This document shows, in pieces, positions 19,285 to 30,056 of a DNA stretch of 64,000 nucleotides. The notes under the pieces are model-generated. The model was not told where the DNA came from. It did no database searches and saw nothing but the letters and a program-made list of their open reading frames with translations. Source of the stretch: Microbacteriaceae bacterium. Lineage in GTDB: Bacteria; Actinomycetota; Actinomycetes; Actinomycetales; Microbacteriaceae. The DNA lies in the NCBI GenBank assembly GCA_025464975.1, contig JAODMT010000004.1:310001-374000 (forward strand), read 5' to 3'. The translations under genes and the position numbers were made by a program. Each line of letters opens with the position of its first letter. Within the stretch, counting starts at the first letter, position 1.

Positions 19285-19962
19285 ATGAGCCAGACCTTTT
19301 CCCTAGTTGACTCCCTCTCCCTGAGCGACCTTCAGGTCTATCTCAGCCGTGCGCAGCGGGTAGAGGACGGTTCCGTGCGCCTGATCGCGGGCTCCGGTGT
19401 GCTCGCCGTCTACGTCGCGGTGCTGCACCCGGTGGGTCTGCTCGACGAGAGCCCGACCATTCTCGGCCTGCGCACGTTCGCCCTCACCGCCCTCGACTCG
19501 TTCGACGCGGTTGTTCCCGTTCGCTCGCTCCTCGAGCGGATCACGCGGCTGCAGGCCGACGTCGTCGACCCGACCGCGGCCGTGACCGTGCGCCTCCCCA
19601 TGCAAGTCAACACAGTGACATGGGCGGCGATTTCGCCGCCGCGCGGCGGCTGGAAGTCGCTCGAAGAGGCTCCGGGGTCGTTGCTCGAGTCGGTGGCGAG
19701 GGCCGGAATCGACGAGGTGGCCGCGGCGATCCCGACCGGGACCGGTGAGCAGATCGTTCAGCGGGTGAGGTCCGAGGTGTGGGGTCGCCCGATCGATGGT
19801 CTCGAGTACGTGCCGGCCGGCGCGGGCTTCGCCGGTCTGTCACTCGGATTCCTCGGAGGAGACGATCCCGTGCGCGTCTTCGAGACCGGTCCGTGGACGC
19901 GACTCACCACGCAGCGTGGGCACGTGTTGGTCAAGCGTCGCGCCTGGAGCCTCCGGCGCTGA
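19285..19962 (+). CDS. conserved hypothetical protein
   Basis: 225-aa ORF MSQTFSLVDSLSLSDLQVYLSRAQRVEDGSVRLIAGSGVLAVY...; good codon bias. Confidence 0.75.
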   Translation: MSQTFSLVDSLSLSDLQVYLSRAQRVEDGSVRLIAGSGVLAVYVAVLHPVGLLDESPTILGLRTFALTALDSFDAVVPVRSLLERITRLQADVVDPTAAVTVRLPMQVNTVTWAAISPPRGGWKSLEEAPGSLLESVARAGIDEVAAAIPTGTGEQIVQRVRSEVWGRPIDGLEYVPAGAGFAGLSLGFLGGDDPVRVFETGPWTRLTTQRGHVLVKRRAWSLRR

Positions 19963-19966
19963 TCCC

Positions 19967-20623
19967 ATGACCAAAGGCATGGACGAACCCGATCAGCGTG
20001 GCCGCGTCGACTTGCACCTCGCTGGGCGCGAGCTCTCTCGCAATCCCGCGATCCGGATCTTGGACGTCGAACTTCTTGCCACGGCTTGGTACGTGCTCCG
20101 CCGCACGACCTTCGAGCACACCCACACCGACGGCTCCGTCACCGTCGAGCAGCGTGAGACTTACGATCGCGGAAACGGAGCAACGATTCTGCTCTACGAC
20201 AGCGCCCGCGGGACGGTCCTGCTGTCGAGGCAGTTCCGCTATCCCGCCTATGTCAACGGGCATCCGGACGGCATGCTGATCGAGACGGCCGGCGGGCTGC
20301 TCGACGACGATGACCCGATCACGGCGGTGCGGCGAGAGGCCGAGGAGGAACTCGGCGTCACGCTTGGGCGGGTCGAGCACGTCTTCGACGTCTACATGAG
20401 CCCCGGATCTGTCACCGAACGCGTGCATTTCTTTGCCGCGCCGTACTCGCCGGCATCGCGCACCGGTGTCGGCGGGGGGCTCGCCGACGAGGGGGAGGAG
20501 ATCGATGTGCTTGAGATCGACTTCGCTGATGCCCTACGCATGATCGAGGACGGCCGCATCGCCGACGCGAAAACCATCATGCTGCTGCAGTGGGCGGCGC
20601 TTCGCGGTCCGTTTCGGCGCTGA
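19967..20623 (+). CDS. NUDIX hydrolase (GDP-mannose pyrophosphatase NudK-like)
   Basis: Nudix box GGLLDDDDPITAVRREAEEELGV; ATG at 19967. Confidence 0.9.
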   Translation: MTKGMDEPDQRGRVDLHLAGRELSRNPAIRILDVELLATAWYVLRRTTFEHTHTDGSVTVEQRETYDRGNGATILLYDSARGTVLLSRQFRYPAYVNGHPDGMLIETAGGLLDDDDPITAVRREAEEELGVTLGRVEHVFDVYMSPGSVTERVHFFAAPYSPASRTGVGGGLADEGEEIDVLEIDFADALRMIEDGRIADAKTIMLLQWAALRGPFRR

Positions 20624-20662
20624 CCGTTCCTCCCGGTGCATCCGCTCCCCGCCGCGTCGACC

Positions 20663-22315
20663 TCAGAGCGCAGCGGCGACCGCGCGACCGGCGACGCGAC
20701 CCGAGAACAGGCACCCGCCGAGAAAGGTTCCCTCGAGCGACCGGTAGCCGTGCATGCCGCCCCCGCCGAAGCCGCTGGCCTCACCGGCCGCGAACAGTCC
20801 CGGGATCGGTTCGCCGGTCGCGCCGAGCGCCCGGGCTTCCAGGTCCGTCTCGATGCCGCCGAGGCTCTTTCGAGTGAGGATGTGCAACTTGACCGCGATG
20901 AGCGGCCCAGCCTTGGGGTCGAGGAGCCGGTGCGGCGTCGCGACCCTGATGAGCCGATCGCCGCGGTACCGCCTTGCCTGGCGAACGGCGTTGATCTGCG
21001 CGTCCTTGGAGAATTGGTTGCCGAGTTCCCGGTCGCGGGCCAGCACCTCTCGTCGCACCCGATCGCCGTCGATTCGCACGTCGGGGCTCCGCTCCTGCAT
21101 CCCGGCGAGCAACTCGTCGAGGGTGTTGGCGACCACGAAGTCTGGGCCGTGCCGTTTGAACGCCTCGACCGGCCCGGGAGCCCCGGGGCCGACCCGTTTG
21201 GCGAGAAGCGCGTAGTCCCGGTTCGTGAGATCCGGGTTCTGCTCGCTGCCGGAGAGTGCGAATTCCTTCTCAATGATCTTCTGCGTGAGAACAAACCAGC
21301 TGTGCTCGTATCCGGTCGCGGCGATGTGCTCGAGGGTGCCGAGAGTGTCGAACCCCGGGAACAGCGGCACGGGCAGCCGAGCGCCGGTCGCGTCGAGCCA
21401 GAGAGAGGAGGGGCCGGGCAGAATTCGGATGCCGTGACGTTCCCAGATGGGCGCCCAGTTCTCGATTCCCTCGACGTAGTGCCACATCCGGTCGCCGTTG
21501 ATCAGTCTCGCGCCGGCCCGCTCGCTGATGCCGAGCATCCGCCCGTCGACGTGCGCCGGCACCCCCGACAGCAGCTTCTCCGGAGGCTTGCCCATCCGGG
21601 CCGGCCACTGAGCACGAACGAGGTCGTGATTTCCGCCAATCCCACCGCTCGTGACGATGACGGCATCCGCCCGCAGATCGAATCCTCCGGAGAAACCACG
21701 TGAGGATGGCGCGCCACGCACCGCGGAATCGGGTTCGAGAACGGCGCCACTCACCCCGACGACACGCCCGGACTCGACGATGAGTTCATCGGCGCGATGG
21801 CGGAAGGCCATCGTGACGAGCCCGTTTTCGATCCCGGCGCGTACCCGGCGCACGAACGGAGCGAGCACTCCCGGACCGGTTCCCCAGGCAATGTGAAATC
21901 TCGGAACCGAGTTCCCGTGTTCGAGAGCCGTGTAGCCGCCGCGCTCCGCCCAACCGACGACCGGGAAGAATCGCACCCCCTGACCTCGCAACCAGGAGCG
22001 CTTCTCGCCAGCGGCGAAGTCGAGATACGCCTCCGCCCACTTCCGCGGCCAGGCATCCTCCTCGCGGTCGAACCCGGCGGAGCCGAACCAGTCCTGCCGG
22101 GCGAGCTCGGCGCTGTCCCGCACCCCCATTCGGCGTTGCTCGGGAGTGTTCACGAGAAAAAGCCCCCCAAACGACCACCACGCCTGACCCCCGAGGCTCG
22201 CCTCGGGCTCTTGCTCGAGGATCGTCACCTTCTTCCCGGCGTCGACGAGTTCTGCCGCGGCGACGAGACCGGCGAGACCGGCCCCGATAACGATTGCGTC
22301 ACTGTATTGCGGCAA
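20663..22315 (-). CDS. FAD-binding dehydrogenase (KstD/fumarate-reductase flavoprotein-like)
   Basis: DAIVIGAGLAGLVAAAELVDAGKKVTILEQEPEASLGGQAWWSFGGLF; C-terminal GLFAAGEASGFGGGGMHGYRSLEGTFLGGCLFSGRVAG. Confidence 0.92.
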   Translation of the reverse strand: MPQYSDAIVIGAGLAGLVAAAELVDAGKKVTILEQEPEASLGGQAWWSFGGLFLVNTPEQRRMGVRDSAELARQDWFGSAGFDREEDAWPRKWAEAYLDFAAGEKRSWLRGQGVRFFPVVGWAERGGYTALEHGNSVPRFHIAWGTGPGVLAPFVRRVRAGIENGLVTMAFRHRADELIVESGRVVGVSGAVLEPDSAVRGAPSSRGFSGGFDLRADAVIVTSGGIGGNHDLVRAQWPARMGKPPEKLLSGVPAHVDGRMLGISERAGARLINGDRMWHYVEGIENWAPIWERHGIRILPGPSSLWLDATGARLPVPLFPGFDTLGTLEHIAATGYEHSWFVLTQKIIEKEFALSGSEQNPDLTNRDYALLAKRVGPGAPGPVEAFKRHGPDFVVANTLDELLAGMQERSPDVRIDGDRVRREVLARDRELGNQFSKDAQINAVRQARRYRGDRLIRVATPHRLLDPKAGPLIAVKLHILTRKSLGGIETDLEARALGATGEPIPGLFAAGEASGFGGGGMHGYRSLEGTFLGGCLFSGRVAGRAVAAAL

Positions 22316-22549
22316 TTCGGACTCCCTTGTCGGATAGCCGGGTGCCGCCGCAGACCCGCCCAGGTGATCGTGGGCGGAAATGTACAGACCGCAACCGTAT
22401 TTCCATCATGTATAGCCTGTGTAACGAGTGGCAGAGTTCCGCAATTCAACCGTGAACTGCCCTGTAGTATCTCGATCATCGCTCGCTATGGCATGGTCAC
22501 GACCGTTGGCCCTGCCGAGTCACACAGCATGGAAGGCAGAAATATCAAC

Positions 22550-23779
22550 ATGCAATTCAACCGAACAATGGTCAGCCTGGCCGTTGTCGCGGTCCTTGGC
22601 CTCGCGGTCACGGGCTGTGCCAACCAGGCGTCAACTGGCGGCAGCGGCACGAGTGCAACCGGGAGCAAGGTGAACCTTCCCGCAGTCACCTCAATAAGCA
22701 CGCCGGCCGACGCGGTGCTACCCGCCGGAGACGGCAAGGCAAAGTGCGCCTCCGGACTCACCCTCGCCTACATCGGCGCGGAGACCGGAGCGAACGCGCA
22801 GCTCGGTATCAACATCTTCAACGGTGTGCAGTTGGCGATCGACCAGCACAACAAGGCAAACGCCGGCTGCCAGGTCGGCTTCAAGAAGTTCGACACCGAG
22901 GGTGACCCGACCAAGGCCACCGGTCCGGTGACCCAGGCCGTCAACGAGGCCGACATCGTCGGCGTCGTTGGCCTGCCGTTCTCCGGTGAGTCGAAGGCCA
23001 CCGGAAACATCTTCGAGGACAAGGGCCTGGTTCATATCACGCCGTCCGCGACGAACCCGACGCTGACCCAGAACGGCTGGACGACCTTCTTCCGCGGCCT
23101 CGGTAACGACAGCGTGCAGGGCCCGGCGGCCGCGAAGTTCGCGGTCGACACCCTGAAGAGCAAGAAGGTCTACCTGGTTCAGGATGACTCCGACTACGGC
23201 ATCGGCCTCGCCGACGCCACCAAGGCGGGGCTCGGCAACGACCTCGTCGGCTCGGACAAGGTGATCACGGGACAGAAGGACTTCTCCGCTGTGGTCTCGA
23301 AGATCATGAACGCGAAGCCGGACGCCGTCTACTACGCCGGCTACTACGCCGAGGGCGCGCCGTTCGACCAGCAGCTCGTGGCCAAGGGTTTCAAGGGCGC
23401 TTTCATCGGCCCGGATGGCGCGAAGGACGACCAGTTCATCAAGCAGGCCGGCAACGCGTCATCCAACGCGTACTTCACCTGCCCGTGTATCCCAGGAGAG
23501 CTCATCCCGAGCTTCGAAACGGCGTACAAGAGCGCGTTCAACTTGGAGCCGGGTACGTACTCGATCGAGGGCTATGACGTCGCGACCGTGCTGCTGTCCG
23601 GCATCGACAAGGGCAAGACCACTCGCCCCGCGCTGCTCGGCTACGTCAAGTCGTACGACGCCGACGGTCTGAGCAAGCACTACAAGTGGGACTCGAAGGG
23701 CGAGCTCGCCACCCCAGCCGTCTATGGATACAAGGTTGACAACGGCAAGATCGTGCCGATCGGTGTCATCGGAAAGTAG
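22550..23779 (+). CDS. livK: branched-chain amino acid ABC transporter substrate-binding protein
   Basis: Lipobox VLGLAVTGCAN; AYIGAETGANAQLGINIFNGVQLAIDQHN; type I periplasmic-binding fold; upstream of liv genes. Confidence 0.92.
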   Translation: MQFNRTMVSLAVVAVLGLAVTGCANQASTGGSGTSATGSKVNLPAVTSISTPADAVLPAGDGKAKCASGLTLAYIGAETGANAQLGINIFNGVQLAIDQHNKANAGCQVGFKKFDTEGDPTKATGPVTQAVNEADIVGVVGLPFSGESKATGNIFEDKGLVHITPSATNPTLTQNGWTTFFRGLGNDSVQGPAAAKFAVDTLKSKKVYLVQDDSDYGIGLADATKAGLGNDLVGSDKVITGQKDFSAVVSKIMNAKPDAVYYAGYYAEGAPFDQQLVAKGFKGAFIGPDGAKDDQFIKQAGNASSNAYFTCPCIPGELIPSFETAYKSAFNLEPGTYSIEGYDVATVLLSGIDKGKTTRPALLGYVKSYDADGLSKHYKWDSKGELATPAVYGYKVDNGKIVPIGVIGK

Positions 23780-23791
23780 CTCAGGCTGACA

Positions 23792-23832
23792 GGATGTCGT
23801 GGGGCGGTCCCACCGCTCGCCCCACGACATCC
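23792..23832 (+). terminator. perfect 15-bp-stem hairpin between livK and livH (terminator, attenuator or mRNA stabiliser)
   Basis: ggatgtcgtggggcg (23792..23806), 11-nt loop, cgccccacgacatcc (23818..23832). Confidence 0.8.
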
Positions 23833-23899
23833 ATCGTCCCGCTAGCGCTTCGCCCGGAACCGCGCCACTCTCCGCTTTTTCCACACATAAGGACGACAC

Positions 23900-24907
23900 T
23901 TGCTTTCTACGCTCCTGCTCCAGGTACCAGTGGATGACAGTTGGATCAGCTTCGACATCCCGTCCCTGATGCAAAACTTCTGGAGCGCGACGTTCGACGG
24001 CCTCACCTTCGGCGCCATCTACGGGCTCGTCGCTCTCGGCTACACGCTCGTCTATGGCGTGCTCAACCTCATCAACTTCGCGCACTCCGAGGTCTTCATC
24101 ATCGGATGCTACGGGGTGGTCTTCACCCTCACGAGCCTCGGCTTCGGGCCGAACGTGCCGACACTCGGCCCCCTCGCCATAATCGGGGACCTGCTGCTCG
24201 CGCTGATCGTGGGAATGATCGCCTCGGCGGTCACCGCTCTCGCACTCGAGCGTGTCGCCTACCGCCCGCTGCGAAAGCGAAACGCGCCACGGCTCGCCTT
24301 CCTCATCACCGCGATCGGCGCCTCGTTCGCCATCCAGTACGGCATCTTCCTCGTGCGCGGGGCGAGCCCGGAACCGGCGGTCACGATGTTCCAGCCGACG
24401 CCGATCTTCGACGTATTCGGCACCATCGTCGACTCCCAGCAGATCATCATCGTGATCGCGGCCATAATCCTGATGGTCGCGACGGACCAGTTCATTCGCC
24501 GCTCACGGACCGGACGCGGCATCCGCGCCGTGGCCCAGGATCCCGACACCGCGACCCTGATGGGGGTGGATCGCGAACGCATCATCATGACCACGTTCGT
24601 GATCGGCGGCTTGCTCGCGGGCGCCGGCGCCCTGTTCTACGTCATGAAGGTGCCGTCCGGCGTGTTCTACGCCGGGGGCTTCGTGCTCGGCATCAAGGCC
24701 TTCGCGGCCGCCGTGCTCGGCGGAATCGGCAACGTGCGCGGCGCTCTGCTTGGCGGGCTGCTGCTCGGTCTGATCGGGAACTACGGCCAGATTCTGCTCG
24801 GCAACTCGCAATGGACGGACGTCGTGGCCTTCGTTGTGTTGGTGCTCGTTCTCCTCCTCAAACCGACGGGTATTCTCGGAACCTCGATGGGAAGGGCACG
24901 CGCATGA
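23900..24907 (+). CDS. livH: branched-chain amino acid ABC transporter permease LivH
   Basis: TFGAIYGLVALGYTLVYGVLNLINFAHSEVFIIGCYGV; AVLGGIGNVRGALLGGLLLGLIGN. TTG start. Confidence 0.95.
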   Translation: MLSTLLLQVPVDDSWISFDIPSLMQNFWSATFDGLTFGAIYGLVALGYTLVYGVLNLINFAHSEVFIIGCYGVVFTLTSLGFGPNVPTLGPLAIIGDLLLALIVGMIASAVTALALERVAYRPLRKRNAPRLAFLITAIGASFAIQYGIFLVRGASPEPAVTMFQPTPIFDVFGTIVDSQQIIIVIAAIILMVATDQFIRRSRTGRGIRAVAQDPDTATLMGVDRERIIMTTFVIGGLLAGAGALFYVMKVPSGVFYAGGFVLGIKAFAAAVLGGIGNVRGALLGGLLLGLIGNYGQILLGNSQWTDVVAFVVLVLVLLLKPTGILGTSMGRARA

Positions 24908-26094
24908 GCACGACCGATGGTCCGACACTCATCCCCGACGCCAAGGCCGAACAAGACGCCATCACCCGCGAATCGAACCGCACTACCAGGGGTGGGTTCT
25001 TCGCGCCGCTCGCCGACCGCTGGAACCGGCTGAGTAGGCCCCAGCAGTGGGCGTTCCTGCTCGTTGTCGTCGTGATCGCCTACGCCCTGCCGGTGCTGAA
25101 CCCACCGCTGATCACCTCTGAACCCGGCAACGACTGGCCGATCACGTGCCTGCAAATGGCGATCTTCGCCCTTGTTGCCGTCGGCCTCAATGTGGTCGTC
25201 GGCTACGCCGGCCTGCTCGACCTCGGGTACGTCGCCTTCTTCGCCGTCGGCTCCTACACCGCGGCGATGTTCACCAGTCCGGACTCCCCGTATCTCCACA
25301 TTCCGTACCTCTGGACGCTCCCGGTGGCCATGGCCGTCGCGATGTTCTTCGGGGTTCTGCTCGGCGTGCCGACGCTCCGACTGCGAGGCGACTACCTCGC
25401 GATCGTGACCCTCGGCTTCGGCGAGATCGTGCGAATCCTGGCGACGATCATCCCGGCGATGAAGGGGCAGGTCGGCTTCCAAAACGTCGGACACCCGCCG
25501 GGGACCGCGGCCGATGGCCACCCGATCTTCTCGAACTCGAACGGCACGCCGTGGTATTGGCTCACCATCACGGTGCTGATCGTCATTCTGCTGCTGGCGG
25601 GCAACCTCGAGCGGAGCCGGGTCGGTCGCGCGTGGGTCGCCATCCGGGAAGACGAGGACGCGGCAGAGATCATGGGTGTCCCGACCTTCAAGTACAAGGT
25701 GTGGGCGTTCGCGATCGGCGCCGGAATCGGCGGTCTGTCCGGCGCGCTATCGGCAGGCGCGACCGGGTTCATCAACAACCAGAAATTCGACGTGCAAACG
25801 TCGATCCTGTTCCTCGCCGCCGTAGTGCTCGGCGGCTCGGGCAACAAGGTCGGCGCCATCCTCGGAGGGGCCGTCGTCGCCTACCTGCCGCTGCGTTTCA
25901 CGGCAATCGCGGACTACAAGTACCTCATCTTCGGGGTCGTGCTCGTCGTGCTCATGATCTTCCGGGCAAAGGGACTGCTGCCGGCCCGGCAGAGGTTGCT
26001 CGCCTACGGCAAGGTGGCGTACGCGCGGGTGGCGGCCAGGAGCCGGGCTGGATCGCCGACGGCAGCAACCAAGACCGAAGGGACCGCGAAATGA
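24904..26094 (+). CDS. livM: branched-chain amino acid ABC transporter permease LivM
   Basis: ATGA overlap with liv[50 protein letters not shown]. Confidence 0.95.
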   Translation: MSTTDGPTLIPDAKAEQDAITRESNRTTRGGFFAPLADRWNRLSRPQQWAFLLVVVVIAYALPVLNPPLITSEPGNDWPITCLQMAIFALVAVGLNVVVGYAGLLDLGYVAFFAVGSYTAAMFTSPDSPYLHIPYLWTLPVAMAVAMFFGVLLGVPTLRLRGDYLAIVTLGFGEIVRILATIIPAMKGQVGFQNVGHPPGTAADGHPIFSNSNGTPWYWLTITVLIVILLLAGNLERSRVGRAWVAIREDEDAAEIMGVPTFKYKVWAFAIGAGIGGLSGALSAGATGFINNQKFDVQTSILFLAAVVLGGSGNKVGAILGGAVVAYLPLRFTAIADYKYLIFGVVLVVLMIFRAKGLLPARQRLLAYGKVAYARVAARSRAGSPTAATKTEGTAK

Positions 26095-26993
26095 GCATTT
26101 CACCGGACGCGGGTGCCGATCTGACCTCGCACGGTCCGACGGAACTCGCCGAACTCGATATCGCCCCAGAGGTGGCCGAAGGAGCCGCGCCCGAGCGTGA
26201 GATCTCGGTCGGCGTCGGCGACAACATCATGGAAGTCAAGAACCTCACGGTAAAGTTCGGCGGCCTCGTCGCCCTCGACGACGTCTCGTTCAACATCAAG
26301 CGCGGCGAGATCCTCGGGCTCATCGGACCAAATGGGGCGGGCAAGACGACGTGCTTCAACGCGATGACGGGCGTCTACAAGCCGACGAGCGGCCAGGTCC
26401 TGCTCGAGGGGGAGTCTCTCGGCGGACGCCAGCAGCACAAGATCACCCGGCTCGGTCTCGCGCGCACGTTCCAGAACATTCGCCTGTTCGGCGAGATGAC
26501 GGCACTCGAGAACGTGGTCGTCGGGCTCGATGCCCGGCACGGGACGAGCGTGCTCGGCGCCCTCTTGCGGGTGCCGCGCCACCGCCGGGAAGAGCGCACC
26601 GCGATCGAGCGTGGGATGGCCCTGCTCGAGTTCGTCGGCATCGCCGAGAACGCCGCGGTGCTCTCGCGCAACCTCTCCTACGGACACCAGCGCCGGCTCG
26701 AGATCGCGCGCGCACTCGCGACCGACCCGAAGGTGCTCTGCCTCGACGAACCGGCGGCCGGCTTCAACCCGGCGGAGAAGGAAGAGCTCATGACGCTCAT
26801 CCGCGCCATCCGGAGCGACGGGTACACCGTTCTGCTGATCGAACACGACATGAAGCTCGTCATGGGTGTGACGGACCGAATCGTCGTGCTCGAATTCGGA
26901 AAGAAACTTGCCGACGGACTGCCGGCCGAGATCCGCAACGATCCTCGCGTCGTGGCAGCATACCTGGGGGAGCCAGAAGATGACGCTGCTTGA
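26091..26993 (+). CDS. livG: branched-chain amino acid ABC transporter ATP-binding protein LivG
   Basis: [65 protein letters not shown]. Confidence 0.95.
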   Translation: MSISPDAGADLTSHGPTELAELDIAPEVAEGAAPEREISVGVGDNIMEVKNLTVKFGGLVALDDVSFNIKRGEILGLIGPNGAGKTTCFNAMTGVYKPTSGQVLLEGESLGGRQQHKITRLGLARTFQNIRLFGEMTALENVVVGLDARHGTSVLGALLRVPRHRREERTAIERGMALLEFVGIAENAAVLSRNLSYGHQRRLEIARALATDPKVLCLDEPAAGFNPAEKEELMTLIRAIRSDGYTVLLIEHDMKLVMGVTDRIVVLEFGKKLADGLPAEIRNDPRVVAAYLGEPEDDAA

Positions 26994-27693
26994 ACTGAAG
27001 AATGTCAGCGTCAGCTACGGACGCATCGAGGCCATTCACGACATGTCGTTCGCGGTAGACGAGGGCGAGATCGTTAGCCTGATCGGGGCGAACGGCGCCG
27101 GCAAGTCGACCACGATGAAGACGATTTCCGGTCTCCTCAACCCGCGAAGTGGTTCGATCACCTTCGACGGTGAGGACATCACCAAGATGAAGGCGCACAT
27201 CCGCGTCGTCAAGGGGATTTCGCAAGCGCCGGAGGGCCGCGGGGTGTTCCCCGGCATGACGGTGCTCGAGAACCTGGACATGGGGACCTTCGGGCTGAAG
27301 GACCGCAGCGGAGTCAAGGCCGGTTTCGACCGGGTGTTTTCGCTCTTTCCGCGCCTCGCCGAACGCAAGAGCCAGGTGGGCGGCACGATGTCGGGAGGCG
27401 AGCAGCAGATGCTCGCGATCGGTCGCGCCCTCATGGCGCAGCCGAGACTCCTGCTTCTCGACGAACCATCGATGGGCCTCGCGCCCCAGTTCATCCGCCA
27501 GATTTTCTCGATCATCACGGAGATCAACCAGCAGGGAACGACGATCCTGCTGGTGGAGCAGAACGCCAACCAGGCGCTCACCCGGGCCAATCGCGGTTTC
27601 GTGCTCGAGACCGGCTCGATCACGCACAGCGGCACAGGCAAGGAGCTACTCGCGAACCCGGCCATCAAAGAGGCCTATCTCGGCGTCGGCTGA
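26980..27693 (+). CDS. livF: branched-chain amino acid ABC transporter ATP-binding protein LivF
   Basis: LIGANGAGKSTTMKTISG; GGTMSGGEQQMLAIGRALMAQPRLLLLDEPSMGLAP. Confidence 0.95.
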   Translation: MTLLELKNVSVSYGRIEAIHDMSFAVDEGEIVSLIGANGAGKSTTMKTISGLLNPRSGSITFDGEDITKMKAHIRVVKGISQAPEGRGVFPGMTVLENLDMGTFGLKDRSGVKAGFDRVFSLFPRLAERKSQVGGTMSGGEQQMLAIGRALMAQPRLLLLDEPSMGLAPQFIRQIFSIITEINQQGTTILLVEQNANQALTRANRGFVLETGSITHSGTGKELLANPAIKEAYLGVG

Positions 27694-27904
27694 GCACCAG
27701 AAGGACACTGACCGTATCGAGTACCGCAGAGCGCCGGCTCCGCGAATCGACACCGGCGTTGCTTGTGTTCGGTCTGCCCCACGACTAGCGTCGGACTGAC
27801 ACCGGGCAACGAAGCCCGGGCCAGCCAGTGGTTACCAACTACGGCTGTGAGTGATCGCCCCGCCGACGGCTTACCAGTCTGAGGCAGGCAGATCGGGAGC
27901 AACG

Positions 27905-29053
27905 TTGCCTACGACCATCTCTGACCTTGCACAGCATCCACAAGCACACGAGAACACAGCGGTTGACCGTGCAGCTGTCGACACGGCAGCCGAGTTCCTT
28001 CAGCTCGTGACTCCGCAGGGCGTCCGGGTGCGTGACGACACGTTCGACCCGTTGATAGCGGATGTCTCGCCCGAACAGCTGCTGCAGCTGCACGAAGACC
28101 TCGTGGTGGTGCGCCGCATCGACACGGAGGCCACGGCCCTTCAGCGCCAGGGCGAACTCGGACTCTGGCCTCCGCTCCTCGGCCAGGAGGCCGCGCAGGT
28201 CGGCTCGGCCAGGCAGTTGCGGTCCGACGACTTCGTCTTTTCCAGCTACCGCGAGAACGCGGTGGCCTACTGCCGCGGGGTGCAGCTCGAGGACCTCGTG
28301 AGGGTGTGGCGGGGAACCGCGTCCAGCGGCTGGAACCCCTTCGACGTCGGAATGGCGACCCCCGCCGTCATCATCGGCGCGCAAACCCTTCATGCCACCG
28401 GTTACGCCCTCGGATGCAAGAAGGACGGCGTCGACTCGGTCGCTGTCGCGTACTTCGGCGACGGCGCCACGAGCCAGGGTGACGTCAACGAGGCAATGGT
28501 CTTCGCCGCGAGTTTTCAGGTGCCGGTGATCTTCTTCTGTCAGAACAACCAGTGGGCGATTTCGGAGCCGGTCGGGTTGCAGGCCCGCCGGCCGATCGCC
28601 GACCGTGCTCCCGGATTTGGAATCCCGAGCATCCGGGTCGACGGCAACGACTTGCTCGCCGTCATGGCGGCGACGCGTTCCGCCATCGAGCGCGCGCGCA
28701 CGGGGGGCGGCCCGACGTTCATCGAGGCCGTGACCTATCGGATGGGGCCGCACACCACATCCGACGACCCGAGCCGCTACACCGATCCTGCCGTTCAGGC
28801 CGAATGGGCGGCCAAGGACCCGATTCTGCGATTCGAGGCGTACCTCGAGGGCCTCGGGTTCCTCACCGAGGAACGCCGGGCCGCGGTCGCTGCGACCGCG
28901 GATGATGTTGCCCGCCGCTTCCGGGCCGGATGCCTCGGGCTCGAGAACCCCGAACCGCTCACCGTGTTCGACCACGTGTACGCCACCCCGAACTCCTGGC
29001 TTGACCGCCAGAAGAGTCAGTACGCGTCCTACCTCGAAATGTACGGCGAATGA
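27905..29053 (+). CDS. branched-chain 2-oxo acid dehydrogenase E1 component, alpha subunit
   Basis: GDGATSQGDVNEAMVFAASFQVPVIFFCQNNQWAISEPV (ThDP-binding), YRMGPHTTSDDPSRY. TTG start most likely. Confidence 0.93.
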   Translation: MPTTISDLAQHPQAHENTAVDRAAVDTAAEFLQLVTPQGVRVRDDTFDPLIADVSPEQLLQLHEDLVVVRRIDTEATALQRQGELGLWPPLLGQEAAQVGSARQLRSDDFVFSSYRENAVAYCRGVQLEDLVRVWRGTASSGWNPFDVGMATPAVIIGAQTLHATGYALGCKKDGVDSVAVAYFGDGATSQGDVNEAMVFAASFQVPVIFFCQNNQWAISEPVGLQARRPIADRAPGFGIPSIRVDGNDLLAVMAATRSAIERARTGGGPTFIEAVTYRMGPHTTSDDPSRYTDPAVQAEWAAKDPILRFEAYLEGLGFLTEERRAAVAATADDVARRFRAGCLGLENPEPLTVFDHVYATPNSWLDRQKSQYASYLEMYGE

Positions 29054-30054
29054 GCGAGAAGCTCACCCTCGCAAAGGCCATCGGATCCGGCCTGCGACGG
29101 GCACTCGAGGACGATCCGAGCGTCGTACTGCTCGGCGAGGACATCGGAAAGCTCGGTGGCGTCTTTCGCGTCACCGACGGCCTGCAGCAGAGATTCGGGG
29201 CCGATCGGGTGATGGACACCCCGCTCGCCGAGGCTGGCATACTCGGCACCGCCGTCGGGCTCGCCTTCCGGGGCTACCGTCCGGTCTGCGAGATTCAGTT
29301 CGACGGCTTTATCTACCCGGCTTTCGATCAGATCGTCGCCCAGGTGGCGAAGCTGCACTACCGAACCGGAGGGGCGGTGCGAATGCCGATCACGATCCGG
29401 GTCCCGTACGGCGGAGGGATCGGCGCCGTCGAACATCACTCCGAGTCGCCCGAGGCCTACTTCACCCACACCTCCGGATTGCGAGTCGTGACGTGCTCGA
29501 CTCCGCAGGACGCGCACTCGATGATTCGCGAGGCCATCGCGTGCGACGACCCCGTGCTGTTCTTCGAACCCAAGCGTCGCTATTGGACCGCCGGGGAGGT
29601 CGACGAGGAATTCGTCGGACTACCGATGGAGCGGGCGAGGGTCGTCGTCGAGGGCTCGGACGTGACTCTCGTTGCCTACGGACCGCTGGTCGCGACCGCG
29701 CTCGACGTAGCGGCGGCGGCCGCGGAGGACGGCGTCTCGATCGAGGTGATCGACCTTCGCTCGCTGTCCCCGGTCGACTTCGGAACGGTCGAGGAATCGG
29801 TGAGGAAGACCGGCCGGCTCGTGGTCGCGCATGAGGCCCAGCAGTTCGGCGGCCTCGGTGCGGAAATTGCCGCAACCGTGACCGAGCGCTGCTTTGTCTA
29901 CCTCGAGGCCGCCCCGGCACGTGTCACCGGGTTCGATGTGCCGTACCCGCCGGCCAAGCTCGAGGAGCACTTCCTGCCCGATCTCGACCGCATCCTCGAT
30001 GCCGTCGACCGGGTGATGGGCCGCGAGAATTCGCTGACCGGCTGGAGGGCGTGA
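29050..30054 (+). CDS. branched-chain 2-oxo acid dehydrogenase E1 component, beta subunit
   Basis: LLGEDIGKLGGVFRVTDGLQQRFG; PLAEAGILGTAVGLAFRGYRPVCEIQFDGFIYPAFDQI. Confidence 0.94.
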   Translation: MSEKLTLAKAIGSGLRRALEDDPSVVLLGEDIGKLGGVFRVTDGLQQRFGADRVMDTPLAEAGILGTAVGLAFRGYRPVCEIQFDGFIYPAFDQIVAQVAKLHYRTGGAVRMPITIRVPYGGGIGAVEHHSESPEAYFTHTSGLRVVTCSTPQDAHSMIREAIACDDPVLFFEPKRRYWTAGEVDEEFVGLPMERARVVVEGSDVTLVAYGPLVATALDVAAAAAEDGVSIEVIDLRSLSPVDFGTVEESVRKTGRLVVAHEAQQFGGLGAEIAATVTERCFVYLEAAPARVTGFDVPYPPAKLEEHFLPDLDRILDAVDRVMGRENSLTGWRA

Positions 30055-30056
30055 TC

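Noticed and set aside
25146-26090. N-terminal part of the 615-aa ORF that ends as livG
   Set aside because: Out-of-frame translation over livM; true livG starts at 26091.
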